DNA of 47,541 bases from Ectocarpus siliculosus (lineage: Eukaryota; Sar; Phaeophyceae; Ectocarpales; Ectocarpaceae), in assembly GCA_000310025.1 (NCBI GenBank), contig FN649728.1:6388617-6436157 (forward strand). The letters are read 5' to 3'. A program made the position numbers and the translations under genes. The notes under the pieces were generated by a model. It worked only from the letters and a program-made list of their open reading frames with translations, made no database searches and was not told where the DNA came from. How positions within the stretch are numbered: the stretch's first letter is position 1; each line of letters opens with the position of its first letter. Shown here in pieces: positions 1 to 11,856 of this stretch.

Positions 1-77
1 CCGAGGGAAAAAAATTAAAAAAAAAAAAAAAAGGGGGCCCCCTCGGGGGGGGGGGGGGGGGGGGGGGGGTACTCATA

Positions 78-701
78 GTCGTGCATGCCGTAGTCGTCAG
101 ACCATTGACCTCGCATCCCTACAAAGCCGGGAGGGAGCACGCCGGGTTCTCACCTGACCAGGCTCTCACATCACCAAGCGCGAAGCACCGTGAGGTATTT
201 GGCGAGTCGCATGAAGGGTGAGCTGCATCCTGCTAAGGGTGTTCGGCATCTTGTGCTTACTTCCTTGCGTACGGATGACAGCTACGCATGACTTAATTTA
301 TTTTCTGGTGCTTTCACTTCCAGAGACAGTTGTAAGCACTGTGTAACTGCCTCGAGGAAGCTTGACCATTTTAACACAACGTGGTGCGATCATCCCCCGT
401 TGCGCGGAGTGAGGGTTCTCCACCCCGCACAACATGATCTACTCGACCACCATTATGGTTAACGCAAAAAAAAAAAAACGAGGTAAAAAAAAAAAACCGG
501 TAACCTGGTTGCCGAGTTCACGAAGTGAATTGGCTTGTTTTACAACGTCGTTGCCAAGCGACGAAAACCCAACCCCGATGGCAAACACCGGGGGGGGAGC
601 ACACGCAATGGAGAAAGAGAAAGCCAAAAGAAAGCCTGTACGAAAATATATATAAAAAAAAAAAATTGACACCCCTCCCGAGGGAGGGGGGAGGGGGGGG
701 G
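78..701 (+). repeat. ~0.62 kb dispersed repeat, copy 1 (tandem with copy 2)
   Basis: Starts at AGTCGTGCATGCCGTA just after a run of about 22 G. It repeats almost base for base with a period of 624 in copy 2 (702 onward), and in inverted form at 29848-30290. It carries two A-rich runs (about 467-478 and 486-497) and ends in homopolymer G. No convincing protein is encoded: the short open frames over it are not preserved between copies as proteins. I see no clear terminal inverted repeats or target duplications. It could be a non-autonomous mobile element, but the class is not determined. Confidence 0.85.
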
Positions 702-1225
702 AGTCGTGCATGCCGTAATCGTTAGACCATTGACCTCGCATCCCTACAAAGCCGGGACGGAGCACGCCGGGTTCTCACCTGACCAGGCTCTCACATCACC
801 AAGCGCGAAGCACCGTGAGGTATTTCGCGAGTCGCATGAAGGATGAGCAGCATCCTGCTAACGGTGTTCGGCATCTTGTGCTTACTTCCTTGCGTACGGA
901 TGACACAGCTACGTATGACTTAATTTATTTTCTGGTGCTTTCACTTCCAGAGACAGTTGTAAGCACTGTGTAACTGCTTCGAGGGTGCTTGACCATTTTA
1001 ACACAACGTGGTGCGATCATCCCCCGTTGCGCGGAGTGAGGGTTCTCCACCCCGCACAACATGATCTACTCGACCACCATTATGGTTACCGCAAAAAAAA
1101 AAAAAACGAGGTAAAAAAAAAAACCCGGTAACCTGGTTGCCGAGTTCACGAAGTGAATTGGCTTGTTTTACAACGTCGTTGCCAAGCGACGAAAACCCAA
1201 TCCCGATGGTAAACACCGGGGGGGG
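702..1225 (+). repeat. ~0.62 kb dispersed repeat, copy 2
   Basis: Direct tandem copy of 78-701 with scattered substitutions and small indels, for example an extra CA in the stretch near 902 and different lengths of the two A runs. It ends in a G-rich run at about 1217-1241. Homopolymer tracts at both unit edges suggest either the element's own tails or slippage at the junctions. Confidence 0.85.
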
Positions 1226-4186
1226 CGGGGGAGGGGGGGGGTAGGGTAAGGTGTCGGAAATTGTAATTTTTGTGCGCCCTTGGTATGCTTCGGTATGATT
1301 TCAATACCTTACCGAAACTCTCGGTATACCCTTGACAAATACCGAGGTGCCTGCACCGGTACAGACGTCCATACTCCTACCGACACATTGTGACGTCACT
1401 CTCTCCACCCACCACCCACCACCCAAATTGACTGCAAACTACTGTACCCCTTCCTAATGCCGAACACGCAACTGCTGCACCCCCCCGAACATCACAAGAC
1501 CATGCCTGTCTGGGAACACGCGACGCGATAGATATATCGAGCACTCCTGAACAACACCGCGGCACCTACCGTGGATGCCATGGGTTTGGGCGAGGCTTGA
1601 CATGTGGTGGGCGTTGCAACATGCGAGATTTATTTGTAGGGTGCTGTAGTCTCAAGGCACCAGGCACCAGGATGTGCATCGAGTGCAAGTGTTGTTCCGT
1701 CTGTTGTATCCAAGCGCAACCAGCCACTCCTTTGCAGGTGAAGAGCAGCAGGCCCGCTGACATGGATGCTGTAGCGGCGGACGAGCAGCATTATACATTT
1801 GGAAGAGACCGGCTGCTGGCGTTTACGTTTCAACGTTTTTACGTCTCACCACCATCGACGCATAACAAACAGTCCAAAAGGTTTACACAGCATTTCAAGG
1901 GTGTGTGTGTTCGGTGAGGTACTACCGAGTTCAGCTAGGTACGGGGGGGTGGGAGCACGGAAGGAGCAGCAGTGGGACGGTTCTTGTCGGAGCGTATAAA
2001 CGCTCCCCCACCAACCCTTCTGCTTCTTACGTATTGGGGGTATCGCACGATCCTATTTCTTTCTTGGGACGTTTCTCATGTTGTGGCCGAGATTAAGCTG
2101 TTTTTCCTAGTCCTTTTTTCTTATTTTCTCGTAAAAAGTTGAGCCTTGTTTTCTTAACGGAACCTTAATTTCGGGCCCGTACTGTATGCAAGGTACAAGG
2201 CTCCCTTCGGGCGTTAGGTGGCATGCCTCCTGGGGGCGACGCAAGAGGACATGTAATATCCAATGTATAGTCACCCTTGCATCGATGCATCTTAACCTTC
2301 GCGGTGCCGGTTTTCCGTACAACCTGCAGAAACTGCGTCATGTGCGGGGTGTCTGTTATTCTCACCGTGACTTTTCGCGTGTTCGTGAGTGTGCGCTTTG
2401 AAGCTAGCGGCGTCTTCACCGCAGATCTACTCTGTTGTAACCGGTTGCATTTGATCGCTCGCTCCTATGTGATTGTACCGGGTAGCCCATTGGGCGATGG
2501 AACCGTGGGTGCGTTGCGCAGGAATCAAAGTCTTCCACGAAGGCGTGTTTGGTTCGGAGTTGTTGTTGTTGTTTTTGTTGTTGTCTTCACCTTAAAAACC
2601 GTTCCGATCTCTCTCTACCCAGTACCTTCGTATGTCCGTACTGATTCAACACTCGACGCGGTCGATCCCCGTGGTCACAGGTTAATTTTTTTTGGGGTGC
2701 CTCCCCGCGAATGAAGCCAGTGGTGGCTGCCGATTGTACGTGTCAAGGACGCCTGGCGGTCCCCGGGCACGCGTGGTAATGTACCGACGAGCCTCCTGCG
2801 TGCCCCTGAGAAGGAACCATTAGGAAACATCGCTGCCACGTGCATCCTAACCCCACCTGTGGTCCCTTGTTTCTGCCCAGTGCTCGGGCTCGCGTGATTG
2901 TGAAAACGACCACGGATCCTTTTCTCTGCCCGGGACGTCAGGCGTCAGGCCCTTCTCGTTATTTTATTGTTAATCTCGTTCGCAGTGTAGTTCTGCCGGG
3001 GAGGAGCTCCAATCCGTAATCATAATCACACACAAGGGGTTTCTCTCCCGACGCCTCGTTTCCTCGTTTCCCACCCCTCTGCTGTTCTTGCGTTTGGTTG
3101 TTCACGCGAAAAGAGAGAGTGCAGCACTCTTTTCCTTCCACACGAACTCGACTGCTGAAGACTACACATATGTGTACGTACACGATGAAATAACAACCGC
3201 ACAGACCAGAACCGTAGCCTATGCGTAGGTGTGGCGACCTGGAACCATTCTATGCCAGTCAGGGGCCAGCGCGCCTGCCAGCTGTTCCAGCAACAAGTTT
3301 CGCTGTTGAATGGTGTGCATACCACCGAGGTACTACAGCAGTTTATCACAACTTGACATACAGTACAATACAAGTAGTAATCGGTCGCGCTATGCGCAAA
3401 ATGGCCTTTATGCAGCATATAATACTTCGCGTCCCCAAAACTGAAAAATCCAATATATTTATATATTATAGGGAACACATTTTCCTGGGGATTTTCGTTT
3501 GTTTGACTTTTGGTGGCGGTGCGTTTTTGTCACACCCGCCCTATCCAACAACGGAGCAAAGGACCTGCCCGTTGCTCCCTTCAACGTTCGCGTTAATGTG
3601 GCTTTTGTATCGCTTCTCCGGAAGGAAACCGCCAGAACATGCCAATGAATACAAGTGCATACAAGAATGTTAAATTTAGAACACACCGCAGAATCAAGAG
3701 CACACCATTGATGACCTGAAACTCACATGAAAGCAGAACGCAGGAACACTTTTGACAGCGTTTCGATGCTATTGCATGCCAGGAACTAAGGAATAAAAAT
3801 AAAAAAGGGCACGCACGAGGACTTGCAGCCTGCTGAACACGCTACTGCAGCATCTCTCCGTGTCGCACACCAGAAAAAAACATTCCATATGGTACTTACT
3901 GTAGAGAAGAATTGAGCCGCTTTTTTCCAACTTTCATAAACTCACACCACGAGGGATTAGCTGGTACCTGGTGCTCTTCTGTTGGGAAAACGCTGAACCC
4001 AAAACCAAAGGGGTAGGTATGTTGACCCCTCATGCCTCTCAACGCACATGATTCCATCCAGGGTCCCGGTGTTGTCACGTGTATGCATATGAATATGTAT
4101 ATCTCGCAACTTTTTCGTCCGCCACAATAGCAATCTAGACAAACAAATACCCACGGATGGAACACTCGACGACGAGGAGCACGCAC
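1226..4186. other. No gene recognised; low-coding sequence with one short repeat
   Basis: Bases 1250-1370 contain several CGGTAT/ACCG-type words. The 2558-2664 segment is one half of a dispersed repeat pair. The 3.0-3.9 kb part holds only short, overlapping open frames without domain signs. Exons downstream of the MSGLEP first exon (4187-4411, minus) should lie here if that gene is alive, but I could not identify one. Confidence 0.5.
2558..2664 (+). repeat. Short dispersed repeat, copy 1
   Basis: A GTT-rich stretch followed by a segment containing AAAACCGTTCCG and a closing GACGCGG word. It is matched in the same order at 5518-5619. Both copies can be read as a Val-rich peptide ending FTLKTVP, but differences in spacing and stops argue against a shared gene. 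Confidence 0.65.
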
Positions 4187-4411
4187 CTGTTCTCTGTGCT
4201 GCTCCACAGCTCTTGCTGCAGCATCGGAACCTTTCTGTTGGGCTCGGCGCGATTTGTCCCGAGCCTTCAGGACAACATCTCCTGACCATTCCACAAGCGC
4301 GTCGCTCTCGTCCTCAACACCGACCAGTTTCTTGAACCCGGCCGTGACGAGGCTCGCAGTTAACCTCAGGGCGCCCCAAGCAAGCGGGATAAAAGGCTCA
4401 AGGCCTGACAT
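4187..4411 (-). CDS. Exon 1 of an unrecognised multi-copy protein (MSGLEP family)
   Basis: The exon runs 75 codons from the ATG at 4411 to a donor GTGCGT after GAACAG, ending in phase 0. The start is chosen because the paralogue at 21076 begins at the same ATG and similarity in coding style begins there; another in-frame ATG lies two codons upstream at 4417 in this copy only. Residues 1-30 form a hydrophobic or amphipathic helix (PLAWGALRLTASLVTAGFKKL region is helical), followed by an acidic patch (VEDESDALVEW). The rest is a charged, Ala/Gln/Arg-rich helix likely to form a coiled coil. There is no catalytic motif. The pattern resembles helical N-termini of some STAND/NLR proteins, which is only a hypothesis. 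The sequence 5' of the ATG is also shared with the other copy, so a promoter or 5' UTR may have been duplicated too. Downstream exons were not found. Confidence 0.6.
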
Positions 4412-5517
4412 GACCAAAGTGAGCAGCAGCTAGCCGGTGCACAGCAGACGGCGATGGTGACCGTGAGATAGCGGCAGCAGGTGTGAACCGGGCAGGTGGG
4501 TGTGTTTCTGCCCCCTCGCCCCCTCACCTGCTTTCTCCCTTCTCCCGCCCCGGCCTGTTGAGCTGAACGCAACAACAAATAGTTCGGAAGATTCATCGGA
4601 TTGGTTTGCGAACCAACCGAGAACCGATGGTTGACAGGATTTGTACAAGAATTTTCCCCGGGCGGTGCCACGTCTACATGTACCGTTATTTTTTTGTGAA
4701 CAACAACGGCAGATGGAACACCCAAGAAGGATCCGCATACGCGTACATATCCTATATGTGCAGCGAGCGGTAGACTGCAGCTGGATCCGGAATCCGGCAC
4801 CCACCAATCAGCCCCGCACGCGCTACGCGCAACGCGGTTGTGTCGGCGCGTGTGCACTCGTGGCTGGTCTAATACGGCCTTTGGATATGTATACGTTTGG
4901 CATTCTTACTGAATCCGTGTTTTCCCAACGTAGACTATGGGCATTGCATGCATATAGCCTTGCTCTCATACCTACGGGTAGGCCACTCAAATCTGTTCGT
5001 TTGTTGGTCGGTCTCTGGTGTGGTTTGTTCATTGTTGTTTCAACCCTGCACATGCCAGTCTGCCAGCCAGCTCCATCCCTCAACGAAGAAGCGCATGCGT
5101 GCTCTCAACAATATGAAAGGAATGCATTTTTTGCTTTCCCTGGAGCAGGTCAAGGCATTCGAGCAAGTGATGTCGGAGAGGCACATTGTAGTTTGGCATC
5201 TGGATACGTGCAAGGGCGCCGCAGCCAAATGTATCGTCCGACGGCGCGTGTAGCCATGTTATCGTCACCGTGCCCGTCTTGCTTCGAAGCCAGCCGTACC
5301 ACCGGTGCAGTTACGGGAGGAGACACTTGCCCGAGTTCGAGACTAGAAAGCAAAACTGCTGTAGTTGGTGTGGAGGTGTAGTCTATCATTACACAACCTA
5401 TTGTTTGGTACGCCGAACGAACTTTCGTCATGTTGCGGGCCAGCGGGCTCGTTCGGCCGCCACAGGAGATACCTTGGCTTTGCCCACGCTGTCTCAACAA
5501 ACATGTCGGACTTTGGT
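4412..5517. other. 5' flank of the MSGLEP gene and unassigned sequence
   Basis: The first ~60 bases upstream of the ATG (4412-4470) resemble the same region before the 21 kb copy. Beyond that are several overlapping open frames on both strands; none has a recognisable domain, splice structure or conserved partner in the window, so none is called. Confidence 0.4.
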
Positions 5518-5619
5518 AGTTGTTGCTGATTTTGTTGTTGTTTTCACGTTGAAAACCGTTCCGGTCTCCGCTCAGTACTTTGTATGTAATATCCGTTACT
5601 GGTCCAACTGACGCGGACG
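5518..5619 (+). repeat. Short dispersed repeat, copy 2
   Basis: Direct copy of 2558-2664, about 2.95 kb away in the same orientation. It shares the GTT-rich beginning, the AAAACCGTTCCG core and the GACGCGG end, with small indels between. Confidence 0.65.
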
Positions 5620-5699
5620 CCTTCCATGGTTCCAAGCCGACCACCCATAGTCAAGAGGGTAGGCTATGTATGTACACCTTACATTGTATTGTAGAACGG

Positions 5700-7991
5700 A
5701 AAACATAACAAGAATATGTCTTGATAAATATATATCCAGAATATTGGCTTGTTGTAGATATAGTCGCGAACTCGGGACGCACAAAGCCGCTTCACATCTA
5801 CCAACATGTAATGCGGATTGCTGAGTCTGCTCCAGTCGCGAATTTGGAACCTCCCGTCCCGAGGGATACCGATCCTGCATCCAACAAAGTGTATGTTGTG
5901 ATCGACGATGCCAATGAAGACCCGGAGGTCCGGCATGGGTAGATTCCTTTAATTGCAGCGCCAGCGAATGAGTGGATGCAACGCATCAGCCCTTAGCCGT
6001 CCAAGCAAATGTATGCGCCATGTCCATTTCCCGAGGCTGGATTCCACTCTAAGTTGGACGGATCAAAGGCCTGGAGAGTCCTTCGTTCTATAGTAATGCC
6101 CCCGAAAAAAGTACCGCAGCATGGTGTTTTGCCCTTATCCTTCGACGACCTGCACAATTTTCGTCTCAACTCCAGCCACGCGAAAAACGCAACACGCGGT
6201 AAAAACATTTGGAACACTTAACACCCGTCCGTCACCATGACGCAGGATAGGAGAGGGCGCCTTCTTCCGAAAACGAAGCCTCTTCATCACTTGTCCGCTT
6301 CGCTAACGAGAAAGCAATGCAGGAAAAGACGTGGCAATAAGTCATCACCCTCCCCAACTTGCCCTGCCTCGCCATTTGCGCTGTGCGCAAGAGGAATATC
6401 ACGAAGAAACTCAGCCTATACCACCCATGAGATGGTTCCCTACCCGTGAAGCTATTCTGAGTGCTGCTGCATCACTCCACCTACGCGAGGCAACACATGC
6501 GCACTACCCGAAAGGTCTACGAGGAAAAACCTAAAAATAACAACAAGAAATCAGGACAAACCAGAGACAAGAACACAAACAAGGCTCACGCGACGGTGAT
6601 GTGAGGAGTCATGCGCAAACAGCAACAATACAATGCTGTGTCCGCACCACACACATCATCTCCCCACTAAAAGAACATGGCGTGGAACGCAGCCCGCTCG
6701 GGGTGGATATGACTGTGGCTCAAAAGAAGACCGAGAAGAAAATATTCTAGTCCACGAGGGGTACATTTGGTGTATGGTATCCCCCCCCCCCCCCCCTGCC
6801 GCAGAAGTATGCAATGAACCAGGAAAGCATGGAGTAGACGTTTCCTATGCCGGGAAAAACTGACTACCCAGTCCCCTTCACACCTTTCCGAACACCCGGC
6901 TTCGTCCTACGAGGTAGACGACCACATTCAGTTCTGGGCTTTGCTCGCCAACTCAGCTCATCAGCACTACCCACGGAGATGCAGATGAAACGTGAATGAT
7001 GGCCCAATCCCTAAATCGGAAGACCTACCGTTTATGGCTGACCCTCCAGCTGCACTCAATCTGCTCTCCACCAAGAAGCGCATAACGCCAAGGGCCGTTC
7101 GTCGCCTTCCAAGGAATTACCACTGCACGGTGTACGTGTTGGAGAGTATCCGGTTGGCGTCCTACTCGTCTCCTAACAACATAACATAGAATTTACCAAC
7201 GGCGTGCATTGGGTACACATCGGTTGCGTGGGTTGCATATTCATCGTTGTCGTTGGGTGTATGATCCTCTGGGTGACGTGTGACCACCGTCATAAAAAGG
7301 TCGAACAACGAGCCTTTAGGCAATACCGTCCATGTCGTGAGTCTGCTTTCGTCTCAGACTAACACGGCTTTGATTTCTAGAGCAGTGCTACACACACGCA
7401 TCCCGAAACGTTCAAGTCAAGTACATGATGTTTTACCGTGGAAGACGTGGTCTTGGGGTTGAGGCAAACGCTGCTGGGTGGTGGATATATCCGGGAATGG
7501 CACCGATTGAAAAAGACGTATATTTAGTGACATTGTAGACAAAGTAAGAAGCGTCCGATGGCCAACAGAAGGATATATCAGCCGTGTAAGTAGTACCGGC
7601 TTGCCGTTTGAAAACGGCAAAATTAGGTGTTCAGCCAGTTTCAGCGGGCGAAGCACGTGGCACATTTCGTGCGCCGTGGACGAGGAACGCGAAAAACGAG
7701 ACTGTGCTCACTCGATGCGATGCCTTCAGCCTGTTTTCCATAGTTTGTCCGCACCCTGTCACAGCACTGTGCACCGCATGCAACCTTTTCGCGAACCTGC
7801 AGCTGTTTCGTGAGATGGTCCTCACAAATTGCGTGAATGACGTGGGGCTACTGGTTGGCATATCAGGTCTCACAATACACGTTTCCGCGTACGAAACTCG
7901 ATTTGTGAGATGTAGTGCAAGCAAATCATAGCGGCAGGAATTTGCGACATAACCGGTGAAGTTCAGTTCTTGCTACCGCCGAACAACTCAC
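5700..7991. other. Degenerate region with broken protein-like frames
   Basis: Plus-strand frames of 60-110 codons follow one another (about 5721-5942, 6009-6221, 6331-6534, 7608-7931), each ending at stops. They read somewhat like protein, but neighbours do not join by clear splice sites and none matches a family I know. A C16-18 homopolymer lies at about 6780-6796. They may be decayed remains of a mobile-element polyprotein; no reverse transcriptase, integrase or transposase motif was visible. Confidence 0.35.
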
Positions 7992-8048
7992 CGTTCAAAT
8001 TGTTCGCGTGAAGGGGGAATATCGTAGTTCCTCCAGCTGTCCTAACTC
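7992..8048 (-). pseudogene. Broken LRR exon cassette (57 of 72 bases)
   Basis: A normal-looking acceptor (CTCCCTCAG) is followed directly by codons for ELGQLEEL, so the first 14 bases of the usual cassette are missing. A further one-base deletion shifts the frame before the end, which reads LHANNLNG in the new frame and runs into a good donor (GTGAGT). Without the deletions it would be a standard 24-residue LRR with Leu at the expected positions. This is the last recognisable cassette at the 3' end of the array. Confidence 0.7.
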
Positions 8049-10255
8049 CTGAGGGAGACAACCTCAGGAACGGTCCAGGTGAACAATCATAAGGACCACC
8101 CTTTTCAGACTGGCACATTATCGCCGCCGACATACCATCCGAAAAACAGCAGGACATCACGTTCGCAGGCCGCGATCATCGTTGTTGTCGGGGTATGGAA
8201 TAATCTCACTCTAGGCCCGCTTGTCAACGGTGGTGTTCGGCCTTCCGCCGTTGTGTCACTAAATCTGCTTTTCTAACTTGATCGCGCTCCCTCGCGGGTC
8301 GGGCAGGGCCGAACCCATTATCGGCGGCAGAGCATAAACATGAACATGTCCTACATGGCTGTGCTTCCAAAGTCGGCTAGAATGGGTTTCTAGACCCGAA
8401 TGGGCCACCCAAACCCGACCAATAAGCGTACGCAGGGTTGACAATACCCGGTTGGCGTGTTTCGCGCCAAACATTGTCGCCAAATCGGCATGATTCTAAA
8501 CTCGAAAAATGGTGCAGCTGCCCCAACCTGTACCCAATGTGGACGGGGCCGAAGCCGCGGTTACCGAGTGCCATGGACGGGTAATGTCGCATCGTCGCCG
8601 TCCCAGATGTAGCCAGCCCTCCCTTACCGATTTCTCTCAACTACCGAACGTCATGCTTTGTAGCCCCCCCCCCCCGGAAATTTCAACTCTTAAACCACAT
8701 CCTTTTTTCCTGGGTGTGAGTTGCACCGCGTCTGCTCGGACAGTACTTTAGGCCGTCGGCAACTTTCGCCCCGTAGGATTAGGTCTATTTGAAGGCGGAA
8801 GCAGCTGCAGTTGGAACACACCTGTAGAATGTAGCAGGCCGTTTGTGCAGCTTGTGCGTAGATTCAGGACTAGCTGCTCAATCTGTCAGAAGCGTTGGGA
8901 CTTACATGTGGGTTACGTCGTAAGACGTAGAACGACGCTCTCCCACCGTCGAAGTGCGTGGATGCTTGAATGAAAGAAAAAACGCAGTGCCCAAGCGTCA
9001 GGCAGCTACAGGAGGGACGGGCTCTCCCCAGAGAGGCAAAGCGCTTTGGAAGTCTCCTCTAAATGGACTTGACGAAGCTAGGGCGGAATACCCAATTATT
9101 CTACAACAATGTACACGCCCCTCAAAGCAGACACGATCGCGATAAAGTGCTGAGGTTTTTCAATCTCTTGGGGGGTGTAACCCATGCGTCAGAGTGACAC
9201 TCCATACTCGGTCGCCAGTTGGTACCTCGAAACCTTGGAATTTCTAGTTGCGAGTTTCAATCTCTCTGGCCTGGAGTGAAAGAAACTTCGGCGTGAGAAG
9301 CTCATAGTCGTGAGAAACACATCACGGGGGGCAGGACTGGCCGAATCGTAAGTGAAGGGGAAGCATCGCAAGGGGGAGCGTGGAAAAAAATGAAAGAAAC
9401 AAAAACAGCTCCCCCTCCACATATGAAACCCTAGCGGGTACCGAAAGGTGCAGACTGGCGCCCAGAAACGATCGGACGAAAACACAACCGCATCCGTCCG
9501 CCTTCTCATTTCATGCACAGAACAAGTCATTCCACAATGGGCACTGTGATTCCTACGGATTTGTAGGTATCAACAACCCTTTCCGAAACACCGTGCCAAT
9601 AGGTCTGGCAAAAACTCTGCCAACAACAAGGAAATACACCTTTCACTTCAACGAACGATGCCATTCATCGCACACGTTCGCGTGCCTGAGGTCCAGAATT
9701 TGAGCAATCCCACTTCAGTCTACGTGGGAACGATCATTTCTGAAATTTCAACTTCCATTCGACGAAACGCCGCTTTCAGGTTTTCCTTTGGATCAACATA
9801 TGTGAACTGCAGTTTATATTTGTTCGACAAGCAGCAACCGAAACAACCTTCGAACCAATACAACGTGTCACGTGGGAGTCATAAATCTGCACTACCCGGA
9901 AAAGCGTTCAAGTATGGGGTCATGCCGAAAACGATGGGTGAGTGACCCCCATGGGGAGCCTCACCGGTGCACGGATACAAAAACAACTTCGACCGACCGA
10001 ATGCAGAAAGACGAAATGCATACCATGGTATTCCGTGATTTCCGAGAAAATTCTCTGCTGGGGAATGACCAAAGGGGAAATACTATAGCAAGACCAACGG
10101 GTGTCCCAAGAGCTATGCATAGGTCAGAGTGTCGCGCCGTGTGCATCGGTTCCAATGCCATGGTGCTGATGACAACGAAGAAGGTACACCGGTGGATCGA
10201 GTCAAATGATTTCCCATCAACCGTTTGATTGACTACACACAGAGACCAATCTCAC
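8049..10255. other. Intron-like or intergenic stretch within the LRR array
   Basis: No LRR cassette was seen over 2.2 kb. Plus-strand frames at 9380-9703 and 9658-9945 are open for about 100 codons and protein-like, but have no recognised motif. A C-run lies at about 8664-8676. Confidence 0.4.
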
Positions 10256-10327
10256 CTGGGAGCCGACTGTGTTCCAGGTGTAGCGCCGATAGAGCCTCCG
10301 GTCCCACCAGCTCCGGTGGAATCGCAC
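10256..10327 (-). CDS. LRR exon cassette, 72 bases, intact
   Basis: Acceptor TTGGTCAG, donor GTGAGA. It begins with the last two bases of a Gly codon and ends with the first base of the next, so both flanking introns are phase 1. It encodes one 24-residue LRR starting GAIPPELV and ending in the SRLPG region, with Leu at the spacing typical of plant- or brown-algal-type LRRs. It would be skipped or included without changing frame. The host protein would be a receptor-like LRR protein; its other domains are not in view. Confidence 0.75.
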
Positions 10328-10848
10328 CTGACCAATTTGGTGGCGACATGGGCCCGAACGAAAACAACAAGTGCGTATTGTATCACTCCTGCACTTCGAA
10401 GATAGCAGCAGCAAAACGCCGAATCTGCTGCTAACCAAACGCTACACACCTGGGTTTGAGATGTTGTAGAAGCCTCAAGGTGCATCACGTGTATCGGCAA
10501 TTATCCCTAAAGTTAAGGAGCCTGGAGTTCGTCAAAAACCTGCGCGGAATACAGAAGTGGCGAGCTTTCTAGATCGGGGGCGGTTGGCGACACCTCACGC
10601 CCTTTTGTCTGCGTCGAGTTGACCAATCGCACGCAACCATGTGCAAGGGTGTCGGCGTCGTTCACATCCGCCTTGTGGGGTAGTGCCAACTGGTGCGATA
10701 ACTTCGCTGCCGGCTTGTACTGGGGTTCCACGGGATTATCACGAGAGTAATGTCCATGGGGATTGCAGAACGGTAGATGAGTCCAAGATCAAAATTCGTG
10801 CCAATGGCCCCATGTTAGCGAGCGGAGACCCTTCCCCTTTGCCCTTGC

Positions 10849-10920
10849 CGGTAAGTCTACTGTTGCCAAGGCCGAGCTCCGTCAGCGCAGTCAGCCTTTG
10901 CAGTTCCGGTGGAATCACAC
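10849..10920 (-). CDS. LRR exon cassette, 72 bases, with GC donor
   Basis: Acceptor CTTTGTCAG preceded by a CTAAC branch-like word. It encodes GVIPPELQRL followed by TALTEL and GNSRLTG, an almost perfect LRR. The expected exon end is followed by GCAAGG rather than GT, so use of this cassette needs a GC-AG intron; otherwise the donor is lost and reading continues past the cassette. It is symmetric phase 1-1 like its neighbours. Confidence 0.72.
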
Positions 10921-11388
10921 CTGACAAAGTTAGCGAAACCAGGTATTGGAAACATATGAAACTATCGACCTGTCAATCGGCGGTGTTGCTGGTTAGTCCC
11001 GCTGGGGTGCATTGCATTCTCGAACTCCTCAGTGTTGTGCAGGAGCATGGAAAGGCAACGGTTGGGGTAATTTTCCCAAACCAATGACTGACATCTAGCC
11101 GAGTCAGGAGCTGATGGATCGAATGGAGTGCGGACTCGGGAGATGGGCCCGGAACCTTGCCAAGTACCGCCTACATGGCGATTAGCGCCAAGTGGTGCGG
11201 GACGTGCAATATCCGTACATGGCCACTTCTACGAGAAAGCGGAACTTGCGCATGAGATGATCGTCCGAGGGATCCAGACATGGACACGCGCGTAGGCCTC
11301 GCGCATGTTGATTCTCGCTGTCTTTCTACAGGTGTTTTGGTGTAGTGCGGTGCGGGCTTACCACCGAAGGAACAACAAGGGCAAGATT

Positions 11389-11452
11389 GCCGCCCTCGTC
11401 GTAAACAAGAGGGACAGGTCGCTGCCCTCGATGTAAATGAGAGGGACAGCGA
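11389..11452. repeat. Two tandem 32-base units
   Basis: Units 11389-11420 and 11421-11452 share GCCCTCG, GTAAA and GAGGGACAG in register, with about six differences. The segment lies between two LRR cassettes in presumed intron. Reading it as protein on either strand gives no clear LRR. Confidence 0.6.
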
Positions 11453-11784
11453 TCGCACACGTCCCGTAGAGAGGTACGACCACAGGTCGTAATGAACGAA
11501 CCGTGAAATATATATATGCAAATCCCAGATAGTTGCACGCAACATCGTTCGGCTGGAAAGGCATTACAAGTCTTGTCGAGGTCGTTTATCCATCACAAAA
11601 ATGATTGAACTTTTCAAGAAGTGGCCACACTTTTAATCGCTAAGGTACTTACCCTGTGTGCCAACTGGAGCACACAAAGGTTTACCGGCAAGACTGCCGG
11701 CACAGGGCGTGCGTGGTACGGAGAAGTAGGAACAGGACGTAGGGGGCTGGCATGCTACCAACAGCGAAGGCCGCTAAGACTTAC

Positions 11785-11856
11785 CGGCGCGCTGGTTCCC
11801 GTGAAGACCTAGCGCCTGCAGCACCGCCAGTCCTCCCGGCTCCGGTGGGATCACAC
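11785..11856 (-). CDS. LRR exon cassette, 72 bases, intact
   Basis: Acceptor GTGTCCAG, donor GTAAGT. It encodes GVIPPEPGGL, AVLQALGL and HGNQRAG. A Pro replaces the usual Leu after PPE, but the remaining Leu positions are kept. Both introns are phase 1. The strong donor suggests this unit could still be spliced. Confidence 0.72.

Noticed and set aside
1-1225. Telomere or satellite at the window edge
   Set aside because: The homopolymer runs are not telomeric repeats, and the unit also occurs inside an intron at 30 kb.
5790-5880. A tenth LRR cassette (VPNSRLEQTQQSALHVG)
   Set aside because: Only loose Leu spacing, no 72-base frame and no donor at the expected place; similarity could be chance.
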